From Dinoroseobacter sp039192165 (lineage in GTDB: Bacteria; Pseudomonadota; Alphaproteobacteria; Rhodobacterales; Rhodobacteraceae), in NCBI GenBank assembly GCA_039192165.1, contig JBCCXD010000001.1, positions 434,001 to 498,000 of the forward strand: a stretch of DNA of 64,000 bases. The letters run 5' to 3'. This document shows, in pieces, positions 34,103 through 42,101 of the stretch. Made by a program: the position numbers and the translations under genes. The first letter of the stretch is position 1. Each line of letters starts with the position of its first letter. The notes beneath the pieces were generated by a model. It was given only the letters and a program-made list of their open reading frames with translations, had not been told where the DNA came from and ran no database searches.

Positions 34103-35905
34103 ATGAAAGCTTATGTCCTGTCATTGGCCCTTGGGTCTTTTTCGCTTGCCCCTGCCCTCGCGCAATCTGTCGCCGACACAATTTATTCCGGTGGGACAAT
34201 CCTGACTATGGAAGATGCCCAGCCGCGCGTGGAGGCGGTTGCTGTGGCGGAGGGCAAAATCCTTGCCCTCGGCAGCGAGGCCGATATCGACGCCCTGCGT
34301 GGCCCTGAGACCAACATGGTCGACCTGGCAGGACGGGCGCTGCTGCCTGGTTTTGTGGACAGCCATGGGCATGTGGTTATGGGGGGTCTTCAGGCGCTTT
34401 CAGCAAACCTGCTCGCTCCGCCAGATGGGAATGTCCGCGATATCGCTTCGCTCCAGGAGACGTTGCGCGCCTGGGTGGACGAAAACGCCGAGATCGTTGC
34501 TCAGATCAATCTGATCGTCGGTTTTGGATATGACGAAAGCCAGCTTGCCGAATTGCGTCCGCCGAACCGGGAGGAACTGGATGCGGTTTCGGACACGGTT
34601 CCGATCGTTATCGTGCATCAGTCGGGCCATTTTGGCGTCGCGAATTCGCCGGCGCTGGCGCAAGCTGGGATAGAAAGCGCCGAAGACACACCTCCTGGCG
34701 GCATTATTCGCGTCGATACTGCAGGAGTGCCAACCGGCGTTCTGGAGGAGAATGCGTTTTTCGCGGCCCTGATCCCGCTGATCGGAGGTCTCGGACAGGC
34801 TGGGTTTGAGGCGTTTGCGAGCGCTGGCGCTGAGCTTTGGGCGCGCTACGGGTACACGACCGGCCAGGAGGGTCGTGCAACGTCTCAGGTCTATGACACC
34901 TTGCGCATCGTTGCCGCGCGCGGCGATCTTCCGATCGATGTGGTGGTTTATCCCGATGTACTTGTCGAACGGGATTTCATAGGCACTGCGACCTCTACGG
35001 TTTATGAGGACGGTGTCCGGGTGGGTGGCGCCAAACTGACGATCGATGGCTCGCCCCAAGGCTTCACGGCCCTGCGCGACCGGCCATATTTTGACCCGAT
35101 CGGAGATTACCCACCTGGGTATGCAGGCTATGCGTCAGCCACCATCGAACAGGTCACGGATGCGGTCGACTGGGCCTATGCCAACGGTATCCAGATCCTA
35201 ACCCATGCCAATGGCGAAGGCGCATCCGACATGCTGATAGCCGCGCTCCAGTCTGCGGAAACTAGCCACGGAAAGAGCGACCGAAGACCGGTTCTGATAC
35301 ACGGTCAGTTCCTGCGGGAAGATCAGGTAGATGCCTATCAGGCCCTTGGTGTTTTTCCGTCTCTCTTCCCGATGCACACGTTTTACTGGGGCGACTGGCA
35401 TCGGGACTACACCGTTGGTCCCGTTCGGGCCGAAAATATCTCGCCCACGGGCTGGATGGTCACGCGTGGAATGATGTTCGGAACCCATCACGACGCACCG
35501 GTGGCGTTCCCGGACAGTATGCGCGTTCTGGATGCAACTGTGACGCGCCGCACACGATCGGGCGACATTCTCGGGCCGGCGCAGCGCGTAGATGTCATGA
35601 CCGCGCTCAAGGCAATGACAATCTGGCCCGCTTTTCAGCACTTTGAGGAGAACACCAAAGGGTCTATCGCGCCGGGAAAGCTTGCGGATTTTGTCATTCT
35701 TTCCGCAGACCCCACCGCGGTCGATCCTGAAACTCTGGACCAGCTCAGGGTGGAAGTGACGATCAAGGAAGACACAACGATCTACGAGGCTGGTGCGGAA
35801 CGCCGCCGCGCGCCGCGCAAAGCGCGGTTGTCGCCCCACGGTGGGCACCACATCCTCGACGGCTTTTTCGCTGCGATGAAGGAAGACTTGTTGCAGGGAA
35901 ACTAA
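34103..35905 (+). CDS. Exported YtcJ-like amidohydrolase
   Basis: A metal-dependent hydrolase of 600 residues (COG1574 type) with a signal peptide ending ALAQS, so it should act in the periplasm. Metal-site motifs include GFVDSHGHV (HxH type), the carboxylate region in LTIDGSPQGF, LTHANGEGA and GTHHDAP, and the C-terminal GSIAPGKLADFVILSADPT that closes the composite beta domain. The substrate is unknown. The ATG has GGAGGCACC upstream. The gene fills the space between two identical tRNA-Asp genes; its stop lies two bases from the 3' end of the second, which is transcribed toward it. Confidence 0.88.
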   Translation: MKAYVLSLALGSFSLAPALAQSVADTIYSGGTILTMEDAQPRVEAVAVAEGKILALGSEADIDALRGPETNMVDLAGRALLPGFVDSHGHVVMGGLQALSANLLAPPDGNVRDIASLQETLRAWVDENAEIVAQINLIVGFGYDESQLAELRPPNREELDAVSDTVPIVIVHQSGHFGVANSPALAQAGIESAEDTPPGGIIRVDTAGVPTGVLEENAFFAALIPLIGGLGQAGFEAFASAGAELWARYGYTTGQEGRATSQVYDTLRIVAARGDLPIDVVVYPDVLVERDFIGTATSTVYEDGVRVGGAKLTIDGSPQGFTALRDRPYFDPIGDYPPGYAGYASATIEQVTDAVDWAYANGIQILTHANGEGASDMLIAALQSAETSHGKSDRRPVLIHGQFLREDQVDAYQALGVFPSLFPMHTFYWGDWHRDYTVGPVRAENISPTGWMVTRGMMFGTHHDAPVAFPDSMRVLDATVTRRTRSGDILGPAQRVDVMTALKAMTIWPAFQHFEENTKGSIAPGKLADFVILSADPTAVDPETLDQLRVEVTIKEDTTIYEAGAERRRAPRKARLSPHGGHHILDGFFAAMKEDLLQGN

Positions 35906-35907
35906 GG

Positions 35908-35984
35908 TGGCGCGGTTGACGGGGCTCGAACCCGCGACCCCCGGCGTGACAGGCCGGTACTCTAACCATCTGAGCTACAACCGC
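35908..35984 (-). tRNA. tRNA-Asp (anticodon GTC), copy 2
   Basis: Identical over all 77 bases to copy 1, including the encoded CCA, and sharing about ten bases of 5' flank (GCG-TAGCGTG against GCG-TGGCGTG). Beyond that the flanks diverge. It has its own promoter. Confidence 0.97.
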
Positions 35985-35995
35985 GCGTAGCGTGC

Positions 35996-36024
35996 GGAAT
36001 ACGCCAAGGCCGAGATGCGGTCAA
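35996..36024 (-). promoter_or_regulatory. Promoter of tRNA-Asp copy 2
   Basis: On the minus strand, TTGACC (36024-36019), a 17-base spacer and TATTCC (36001-35996). It is a better match than the promoter of copy 1 and is correctly placed 11 bases before the tRNA. Confidence 0.6.
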
Positions 36025-36265
36025 GCGTCGAGGGGCACCTCAGCAGGTTTTTTGCATCCGTAACAGTAGCCTTTGGGCCAGAGTCTTTCCGAAGACTGTG
36101 AAGTATTTGTCCAAAGCGGCAAATTTCCGAAACAGACTTTCCCTAGTTCCGTCAAAATCTGGCCCGGATTCTCCACGAGCCTTGCCGCATCGCACTCAAA
36201 AAAACGGGCGCTGTTTCCACACCACTGAAGACAACGGTGCAAGCAGGCTCCCGGGGATGTAAACG

Positions 36266-36931
36266 ATGCTGCCTAGGACCATACCGTTTTACCGCGACTG
36301 CCGCACGAGCCCGGCACCAGGGCGCGACCGCCACAAGACTGAACGTGGCGGGTTCACGACGCTGCTTCAGGCCGTGGCTTTCTCTGTTGCACTTGTTTCT
36401 TTTGCACCCACTCAGGCGCAGGCCGAGCTCTTTGATGTATCTTTGAAAGAAACGCGAGCGCCGATGGCCTCGCAAGCGCTGTGCAAACGCCACTATTGGG
36501 CGTGCTCGCGCAGTACAGCCGGGTCTGTCACTGACGAGGCAGATATGATCGCGTATGCGCGGCAAGTGAACCGACTGGTCAACACCCAGTTTCACCAGAT
36601 CAGCGACCAGGCGCAGTATCGACAGATCGATCACTGGGCGCTGCCGACCTCAAGAGGCGGTGATTGCGAAGACTTCGCTTTGCTGAAAAAGCAGATGCTG
36701 ATCAAGAAAGGTGTCGCGCCAGAGCGCCTGTCCATTGCAACGGTGCTCGACAGAAAGCGCGAGCCCCACGCTGTGCTGGTGCTCAGAACCTCTCAAGGGG
36801 ATCTGGTGCTCGACAATCTGAACAACCGTCTCCTGCGGTGGGACCGGACCGGGTATTCATTCCTGAAAGCGCAGGACGCCTCGTCGCGGACCGGATGGCG
36901 TCTTGTGATGAAGGGCGGAATTTTCCACTAG
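36266..36931 (+). CDS. Transglutaminase-like (LapG-type) cysteine peptidase
   Basis: A 221-residue exported protein of the bacterial transglutaminase-like cysteine peptidase family (DUF920). The hydrophobic signal region spans residues about 30-53 (ending AQA-EL). The predicted catalytic triad is Cys134 in SRGGDCEDFALLKK, His168 in PHAVLVLRT and Asp183 in LVLDNLNN. The best-known member, LapG, cuts large surface adhesins in the periplasm; the substrate here is unknown. No LapD or LapA-like gene is adjacent. It shares a bidirectional terminator with the repeat protein that faces it. Confidence 0.88.
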   Translation: MLPRTIPFYRDCRTSPAPGRDRHKTERGGFTTLLQAVAFSVALVSFAPTQAQAELFDVSLKETRAPMASQALCKRHYWACSRSTAGSVTDEADMIAYARQVNRLVNTQFHQISDQAQYRQIDHWALPTSRGGDCEDFALLKKQMLIKKGVAPERLSIATVLDRKREPHAVLVLRTSQGDLVLDNLNNRLLRWDRTGYSFLKAQDASSRTGWRLVMKGGIFH

Positions 36932-36979
36932 AGATTTTTGGCAAAGCTGCTTGCTACAAATCCGATAGCCGAAAAAAAA

Positions 36980-37000
36980 GAGGCGGGAAAAACCCGCCTC
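36980..37000. terminator. Bidirectional rho-independent terminator
   Basis: GAGGCGGG-AAAAA-CCCGCCTC is an 8-pair GC-rich stem. An A-run (36972-36979) lies on its left and TCTTTCAATTT on its right, so it can stop both the peptidase transcript and the convergent repeat-protein transcript. Confidence 0.88.
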
Positions 37001-37020
37001 TCTTTCAATTTAGGTATGTC

Positions 37021-37818
37021 TTAGCACTCAGCGCTACAGCCGCCGCCTTGGTCGTCGCCGTCGTCGCCATCATCGCCGTCGTCGCCATCATCGCCGTCGC
37101 CGCCGTCGCCGCCGTCACCGCCATCACCGCCGTCGCCGCCATCACCGCCGTCGCCGCCATCACCGCCGTCGCCGCCATCACCGCCGTCGCCGCCATCACC
37201 GCCGTCGCCGCCATCACCGCCGTCGCCGCCATCACCGCCGCCGCCGCCGTCACCGCCGTCGCCGCCATCACCGCCGTCGCCGCCATCACCGCCGTCGCCG
37301 CCATCACCGCCATCACCGCCGTCGCCGCCGTCGCCGCTTCCGCCATCACCGCCGCCGTCACCGCCGCCGCCATCACCGCCGCCGCCGTCACGGGTTGTTC
37401 CGCCGCCGCCACCGTCGCCGTCATCGCCGCCGTCACCGTCGCCGTCATCGCCACCGTCGCCGCTGTCATCGCTGCTGCCGCCGCCACTAAACGACGTACC
37501 ATCACCGGTATCGTTCTCGTAGTTTGAGCCCGCGGCGACACTCGCCGTTGCCACGTCACTAAGAAGGCTGGCCAGCGCCGGGCAAAGATCCGATGTTTCC
37601 AACAGGATGTTTCCGAAGTCGCGCCGACTCTGGAGCGTTGTCAGAAAACTGCGGGTCACAACTGTACATTCGCATAGACCCTGGTAGTCGCCAGAATTTG
37701 CGAGGGTTCGTGCAGTGCTGCGGTTGCATATTTCTGCCTGAGCCTCTGCACTGGTTGTGGCCCCGAGGGTCACAAAAGGCAGTAGCCCCACGGCCAGCCA
37801 TAAAGCGGTTCTTGCCAT
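37021..37818 (-). CDS. Exported Gly/Asp-repeat protein
   Basis: A 265-residue protein of unknown function. It has a signal peptide (residues 1-27, ending TSAEAQA), a head of about 80 residues with four Cys (C-x17-C-x-C-x27-C), then about 150 residues almost entirely of GGDGGD units with a more Asp-rich stretch (GDDGDDGDD), closing with QGGGCSAEC. The tail is extremely acidic and flexible and could bind Ca2+ or other cations; this is inference. The ATG at 37818 has GGAGAG five bases upstream. The convergent neighbour is a LapG-type peptidase. Confidence 0.82.
   Translation of the reverse strand: MARTALWLAVGLLPFVTLGATTSAEAQAEICNRSTARTLANSGDYQGLCECTVVTRSFLTTLQSRRDFGNILLETSDLCPALASLLSDVATASVAAGSNYENDTGDGTSFSGGGSSDDSGDGGDDGDGDGGDDGDGGGGGTTRDGGGGDGGGGDGGGDGGSGDGGDGGDGGDGGDGGDGGDGGDGGDGGDGGGGGDGGDGGDGGDGGDGGDGGDGGDGGDGGDGGDGGDGGDGGDGGDGGDGDDGDDGDDGDDGDDQGGGCSAEC
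37040..37440. repeat. Tandem 18-base coding repeat (GGDGGD)
   Basis: About twenty imperfect units of CCGCCGTCGCCGCCATCA with shorter 9-base variants inside the Gly/Asp-repeat gene. The units differ mainly by GTC/ATC exchanges that are synonymous for Asp on the coding strand, so the peptide is more uniform than the DNA. Such arrays are prone to length change. Confidence 0.85.
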
Positions 37819-38318
37819 TTTACTCTCCGATTCTCGAACGTGCCGAAGCTGATTTCCGTCGCGCATGCTAAAAGCCGCGCTGCAGGAGCGGTTTCGCCGG
37901 CTGGACAACAATTTTCGTTTAGGCGCCAATTCAGCTTCTCCTCGCTTTCCGCCCCGGCAACAAGCCGAAGGGCAAAAAACGATCACGGTACTCGTTTCAC
38001 TCTCATGCCACTACGATATCGCTTTCACGATCCATGCTGTGCAATACAGTTTACCTTCGCCACAAATGGTTCACAATCAGAAACAGTTGTGCGTTTTCAG
38101 AACTATGGTTTCGTGTTTAAAGTAGAATCCTTAACCGATTCTAGCGGTATGCAGCGAGTGATGGCCCGAGTCGCGGGCGCAAGTTAGGGTCCAGACGGGC
38201 CTGGATATTGGTGAGGCCCGACAAGCGCGGCCCGCGCAAAGCCGGTCTATTTTGGCGCGGCGGTGAAGTTTTTTCTGCACCACATGGTTGTCGGTGCAGG
38301 TGTGTAGTGAGTGAACGC
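37819..38318. other. 500-base gap without a recognised gene
   Basis: The gap lies between the divergent Gly/Asp-repeat and Hint-like genes. It is less GC-rich than its surroundings from about 37980 to 38140. Open frames here are short and without resemblance to known families. No RNA gene or clear promoter was recognised. Confidence 0.5.
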
Positions 38319-38789
38319 ATGGTCCGGACAAACGCCAACAGCAATCAGCCTCTGAATCCCAGTGTTTTTGGCCTGAAGGCTTTCAGCGAAGTCACCATGC
38401 TTGAGACGCATCTCGGCCCCATGCCAGCAAAAAACGTAACGGCGCAGCATCTTTTGCGGACGATCAACGGAACATTTGTTGGCATCGAGTGGATTCAGCG
38501 GGTCCGTCTGGATTCAATCACGCTGAAACAGTATCCCGACCTGAAGCCTGTGCTTCTGGAAGCCGGTCAGTTCGGGCCCGGTTTGCCGCGGCGGAACACA
38601 CTTGTATCGCGGTCGCACGTTTTCTTGGCAGGAGAGGTCATGGACAAGGTGTCCCGGTTCGGCTCGGCCCTCATGTGGGCAAAAGAGCCCGACCGCTTTC
38701 GCGATCGGGACTTTGATTTCACCTATATCGTAATCGCCTGTGAGCGAACCACGTTCATCAGCGCCGAAGGGCTTTGGTTCGCGGGCTGA
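38319..38789 (+). CDS. Degenerate Hint-domain (Hint_2-like) protein
   Basis: A 156-residue protein whose line-up with my memory of Hint_2 domains is good: residues 21-52 take the place of CFTPGT-type block A, then GIEWIQRV, LKPVLLEAGQFGPGLPRRNTLVSRSHVFL and a C-terminal YIVIACERTTFISAEGLW. The catalytic Cys of block A appears as Ala21, so autoprocessing should be lost. No large upstream passenger domain is present. The ATG at 38319 is a choice; a start at the later MLETHLG would delete block A. Function is unknown. Confidence 0.62.
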   Translation: MVRTNANSNQPLNPSVFGLKAFSEVTMLETHLGPMPAKNVTAQHLLRTINGTFVGIEWIQRVRLDSITLKQYPDLKPVLLEAGQFGPGLPRRNTLVSRSHVFLAGEVMDKVSRFGSALMWAKEPDRFRDRDFDFTYIVIACERTTFISAEGLWFAG

Positions 38790-38825
38790 CGTATCCGCGG
38801 TTGGCTCGCACGGCCTTTCGCTGGT

Positions 38826-39764
38826 CTACCTGTCGGGCAAAGGAATGAATTCGGCCGTGTCGCCCGTGGGAAGCTGAAAGCGGCCATTTTCCCAGTCGCC
38901 AGCGCGCCAGGCTTCTTTTGCTGCTTCGATCCGTTCCTTCGAAGACGCGACAAAGTTCCACCAGATGTAACGGGACCCTTCGAGGGTTTCACCGCCCAGC
39001 ATCATAAGTCGCGCCCCCTGTGCACCGGCAGTTACCGAAACCCGATCACCGGGACGGAACACCATCATCTGACCGGACCCGAACGTATCCCCGGCCACAT
39101 CAAGGCTGCCTTCGACGACATAAATACCCCGGTCTTCATGGTCGTCGGGCAGCGGAAGCTTCGCGCCGGGCTGAAGGCTGGCATCGACATAGAACATCTC
39201 TGAAGCGGTCTCTACCGGGGCCCGTTCTCCATAGGCGGAGCCAAGGATCAGACGCAGTTCTTTCCCCTCGCCTTCCAACCTGGGAAGCGTGTCTTTCGGG
39301 GCATGCTGAAACTCCGGTGCCCGGTCTTCGTGATCCTTCGGCAGCGCCACCCATGTCTGGATACCGAAGAAAGGCATAGGGTCAGTCTGCGTCTCATCAT
39401 CGGTGCGCTCTGAGTGCGTAATCCCATGGCCTGCCACCATCCAGTTCACAGCGCCCGGCTCGATCCATTTGTCCGTTCCAAGACTGTCGCGGTGGTGCAT
39501 CCGTCCGCGATAAAGGTAGCTGATTGTCGCCAGTCCGATATGCGGGTGCGGACGCACGTCGAGCCCCTTGGTCGGAAGGAACTCCGCCGGTCCCATCTGG
39601 TCAAAGAAAATGAAAGGCCCCACCATCTGGCGCTTGGGCGCAGGCAATGCACGACGCACCTCCAGCGCGCCGAGATCCCGCGCGCGTGGGATGATCAATG
39701 TCTCGATGGCGTCGACGGCATCGCCGGTCGGGCAATCCGGATCGAGGGTTGGGTTCCAACTCAT
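38826..39764 (-). CDS. Pirin family protein
   Basis: A bicupin of 312 residues. The metal-binding segment is RPHPHIGLATISYLYRGRMHHRDSLG with GHGITHSER further on, all four ligand-type residues kept. Pirins bind iron; some have quercetinase activity and others regulatory roles, and the role here cannot be told. The second cupin contains EGSLDVAGDTFGSGQMMVF. The ATG at 39764 has GGAGG upstream. It is convergent with the Hint-like gene. Confidence 0.92.
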   Translation of the reverse strand: MSWNPTLDPDCPTGDAVDAIETLIIPRARDLGALEVRRALPAPKRQMVGPFIFFDQMGPAEFLPTKGLDVRPHPHIGLATISYLYRGRMHHRDSLGTDKWIEPGAVNWMVAGHGITHSERTDDETQTDPMPFFGIQTWVALPKDHEDRAPEFQHAPKDTLPRLEGEGKELRLILGSAYGERAPVETASEMFYVDASLQPGAKLPLPDDHEDRGIYVVEGSLDVAGDTFGSGQMMVFRPGDRVSVTAGAQGARLMMLGGETLEGSRYIWWNFVASSKERIEAAKEAWRAGDWENGRFQLPTGDTAEFIPLPDR

Positions 39765-40210
39765 GGCAGGCCTCCACAATTATCTGCTGGTACAAAACTA
39801 ATCCGCAATCTGTGCGCATAAACTAGGAATTTTCCGCAAGATTGGTGCGCAGATGCACAAAACTATCATCCAAGGCATCAGACGCCAGCTTTCTGGCTCA
39901 CGCGGGAACTGCGCTCGAAAACGTGCTCGCCAGGTTTCACCGGCACTAAAGAAGCAAATCGAGTGTCTTCGCTGTCGGTGCTTGATCGTGAGCATCCAGA
40001 GCCCCAAAACGCTCCATCTAAAGGTGCTGGGCAAAGATTCTCTGAATATGAACCCGCTTCGGGCCAGTCACGAACCCTAAATTGCTCCGGAGAATGCAAC
40101 TTTTTGGGTTTGACCAGACAACACCTTGGCAACTTCGCAGGTCTTCAGGTAGGGGCTCTTTGCCAAGCCGCAGCAAGCACGCGCGGGGCATGTGAATCAG
40201 GGGGCTGCAA
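39765..40210. other. 446-base gap before dddL, no recognised gene
   Basis: The stretch between pirin and dddL is divergent and should contain both promoters. Two overlapping short frames occupy 39853-40132 but have no known motif or convincing start. It could hold a regulator site or the decayed remains of a gene; nothing specific could be supported. Confidence 0.45.
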
Positions 40211-40888
40211 ATGAACCTTCCAACCGTCCCGCGCCTGAAGGACCGTCCCGACTGGGTGTACCTTTTGCGTGAGTTCGACGCGCTCTACCGCCATGGGTCC
40301 GCAGGCGGGAGCCCGGCGATCCGTGCGCACAGAAAAACCGTCCGCGATCGCCTGTCAGCAGCAATGGCGCGCAATCCCGAAATGCTTCCAAGAGTATGCG
40401 AGACAAAACCTGTCACGGCGCATCTCGGTCGGGCGCTCGATCTGGGAGAGCGGGCTGCCATGCAGGGAATGGCGCGCGCGTTGCGGGAGATCAGAGCAGA
40501 TCTGACGTGGGAATACGGATACGAGCGGATATCGAAAGCACTCAGCCAAAAATATGCCTACTGCGAAATCCTCGGCCCTCAGGGCCCGGTTCAATGCGAA
40601 AACCTGATCCTGGGTTTTGTCCTTTTTGCCCCCGGCACGACCTACCCGCAGCACAGCCATAAAGAGATTGAAGAAAGCTACATCTCAGTGTCTGGGGCAT
40701 GGTCAGAGAACAACACTGCTGTCTTCGCTCCCGGGTCACTTATCCTCAACCGCTCCGGCGACGAGCACAGAATTACGACCGGTGACCGCGATCCGTGCCT
40801 ATTGGCCTACGCCTGGACAGGTCCTGAGCAGAGGTTGCGGAACCCGGACATGAAATTGAGTGGCACCCGCAAGACCAAATCGGTTTAG
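40211..40888 (+). CDS. dddL: DMSP lyase, DddL type
   Basis: Cleaves dimethylsulfoniopropionate (an algal osmolyte) into dimethyl sulfide and acrylate. The 225-residue protein matches DddL in the N-terminal DWVYLLREFDALYRHGSAGGS, in EYGYERISKALSQKYAYCEILG and in the C-terminal cupin with YPQHSHKEIEESYISVSGAWSEN. Likely metal ligands are His148, His150, Glu154 and His186. The DMSP lyases DddL, DddQ and DddW share the cupin; the N-terminal helical part and length fit DddL best. No acrylate-degrading genes or DMSP transporter are adjacent. Confidence 0.86.
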   Translation: MNLPTVPRLKDRPDWVYLLREFDALYRHGSAGGSPAIRAHRKTVRDRLSAAMARNPEMLPRVCETKPVTAHLGRALDLGERAAMQGMARALREIRADLTWEYGYERISKALSQKYAYCEILGPQGPVQCENLILGFVLFAPGTTYPQHSHKEIEESYISVSGAWSENNTAVFAPGSLILNRSGDEHRITTGDRDPCLLAYAWTGPEQRLRNPDMKLSGTRKTKSV

Positions 40889-40952
40889 TTCTGGGAATGG
40901 CCGAAAAGACAGCTTGTGGAGACATTGGTTGTCGATCGAAGTCATTAGAACA

Positions 40953-41927
40953 CTAGCGTGAAAGCACGATCTGGCGCTCGACACGCCACTGCGTGTCCGC
41001 GCCTCTCCCGTAAGTAAGCGTGGCAGTGTAAGAGCCGGCAGGCCATCCGTTCGGAGGTCTGCGTTGCCCTGCCGCCCGCATGGCTTGGGCCTGATCGCGC
41101 TCAACAAGATGGTCGTAGTCGAACCGGTACCCCTCCGGACCAGTGATGGTGATGGACAGGGTGTCGCCTGCGCGCGGGCCGTAGTACAGCGCCCAGACCA
41201 CAAGAGCGGGCACTTCAGCAGCAAGTTCAGATAGCGCAGGCATGCCGTCTTTCAGAGCCTGGTAAGACGGCACTTCAGCCGCAAATCCAGCATCGAGAAA
41301 GCCTGCAGACACATAAGGCACAGGCGAAATCCAGAGCTGATCTTGCGACTGGGTTTCGCACGCATCGGTCATTTCGGGCGCAAAGGGATCAATAACGGCG
41401 CCATTTCGTCTTACGCTTAAATGCAAGTGCGGGAATGCGGCGCTCCCGCTCATGCCGATCTCGCCCAGTCGCTGTCCCTGCTCAACCCGATCACCAGACC
41501 GCACCTCGACAGAGGATTCACGCAAGTGGCAGTACTGCGTCTCCCATCCATCCTCGTGCACAAGCACGACGCCGTTTCCACACTCGCGACCGGACACATC
41601 GATCGCTTCAGCGGAGGAAACGTCTATATCCGGCATCCCGTCCCGCACGCCGCGTACCGTCCCGGAGCGCGCAGCGACCACCGCCATCCCCTTTTCCATA
41701 TCGGAGATTGTGGGAACCCGGATGTCGGTGCCGTTGTGTCCATCGTAACTAAGCGTGCCGCAACCGAAGTCCTGCACGCCCGAGCCTGGATCCCGATCTA
41801 CATATTGCTGGATGACACAGTCGTTTCCCAACTCACATTCCACAGGCCAGCCAAGACGGAATTCCTCAGCAGCAAGCGCCGTACTCAAACAGAAAAATGT
41901 GCCGAGCCCAAAGGTTTCTTTGATCAC
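40953..41927 (-). CDS. Exported M23 family peptidase
   Basis: A 324-residue zinc peptidase with a signal peptide (GLGTFFCLSTALAAEE). The LytM/M23 core keeps the first zinc segment GHNGTDIRVPT, the CHLRESSVEVRSGDRVEQGQRLGEIG region and FPHLHLSVRRNG with the HxH motif. It is expected to cut peptidoglycan cross-bridges in the periplasm. A C-terminal domain of about 110 residues is of unknown role and looks beta-sandwich-like. I chose GTG 41927, nine bases after AAAGGA, because the upstream TTG adds a non-signal extension. It is convergent with dddL. Confidence 0.88.
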   Translation of the reverse strand: MIKETFGLGTFFCLSTALAAEEFRLGWPVECELGNDCVIQQYVDRDPGSGVQDFGCGTLSYDGHNGTDIRVPTISDMEKGMAVVAARSGTVRGVRDGMPDIDVSSAEAIDVSGRECGNGVVLVHEDGWETQYCHLRESSVEVRSGDRVEQGQRLGEIGMSGSAAFPHLHLSVRRNGAVIDPFAPEMTDACETQSQDQLWISPVPYVSAGFLDAGFAAEVPSYQALKDGMPALSELAAEVPALVVWALYYGPRAGDTLSITITGPEGYRFDYDHLVERDQAQAMRAAGQRRPPNGWPAGSYTATLTYGRGADTQWRVERQIVLSR

Positions 41928-42101
41928 GAAAGACGGTCCTTTCTCGAACGATTTGCGCAAGGGTAAGGCGACAGACGCGTTTGCGGCAATTCACGCATGC
42001 GTTGAAAGCGCGTTTTCTGGCCTCGTCCTGCGTCTAGAACCGAGGCTGGTCGCGCCCGCTTCTGTGTGATCTGTAGGGTGCAGATATTTGGGAGGCTCCT
42101 G

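Noticed and set aside
33880..35984. Integrative element at tRNA-Asp
   Set aside because: No integrase, excisionase or att core beyond the complete tRNA duplication is present, so only the duplication itself is reported.
37040..37440. Possible CRISPR array
   Set aside because: The units are contiguous 18-base coding repeats without unique spacers, and there are no cas genes.
36664..37527. Plus-strand frame encoding long Ala/Ile/Thr/Val repeats
   Set aside because: It is the opposite-strand shadow of the GGDGGD array; the minus-strand protein has a signal peptide, ribosome site and Cys pattern.
39853..40132. Short overlapping frames before dddL as small genes or a transposase remnant
   Set aside because: Neither has a convincing start, motif or inverted-repeat end.
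42066..42101. Upstream GTG start of galT
   Set aside because: The GTG at 42102 has a GGGAGG ribosome site at normal distance; the earlier start has none.
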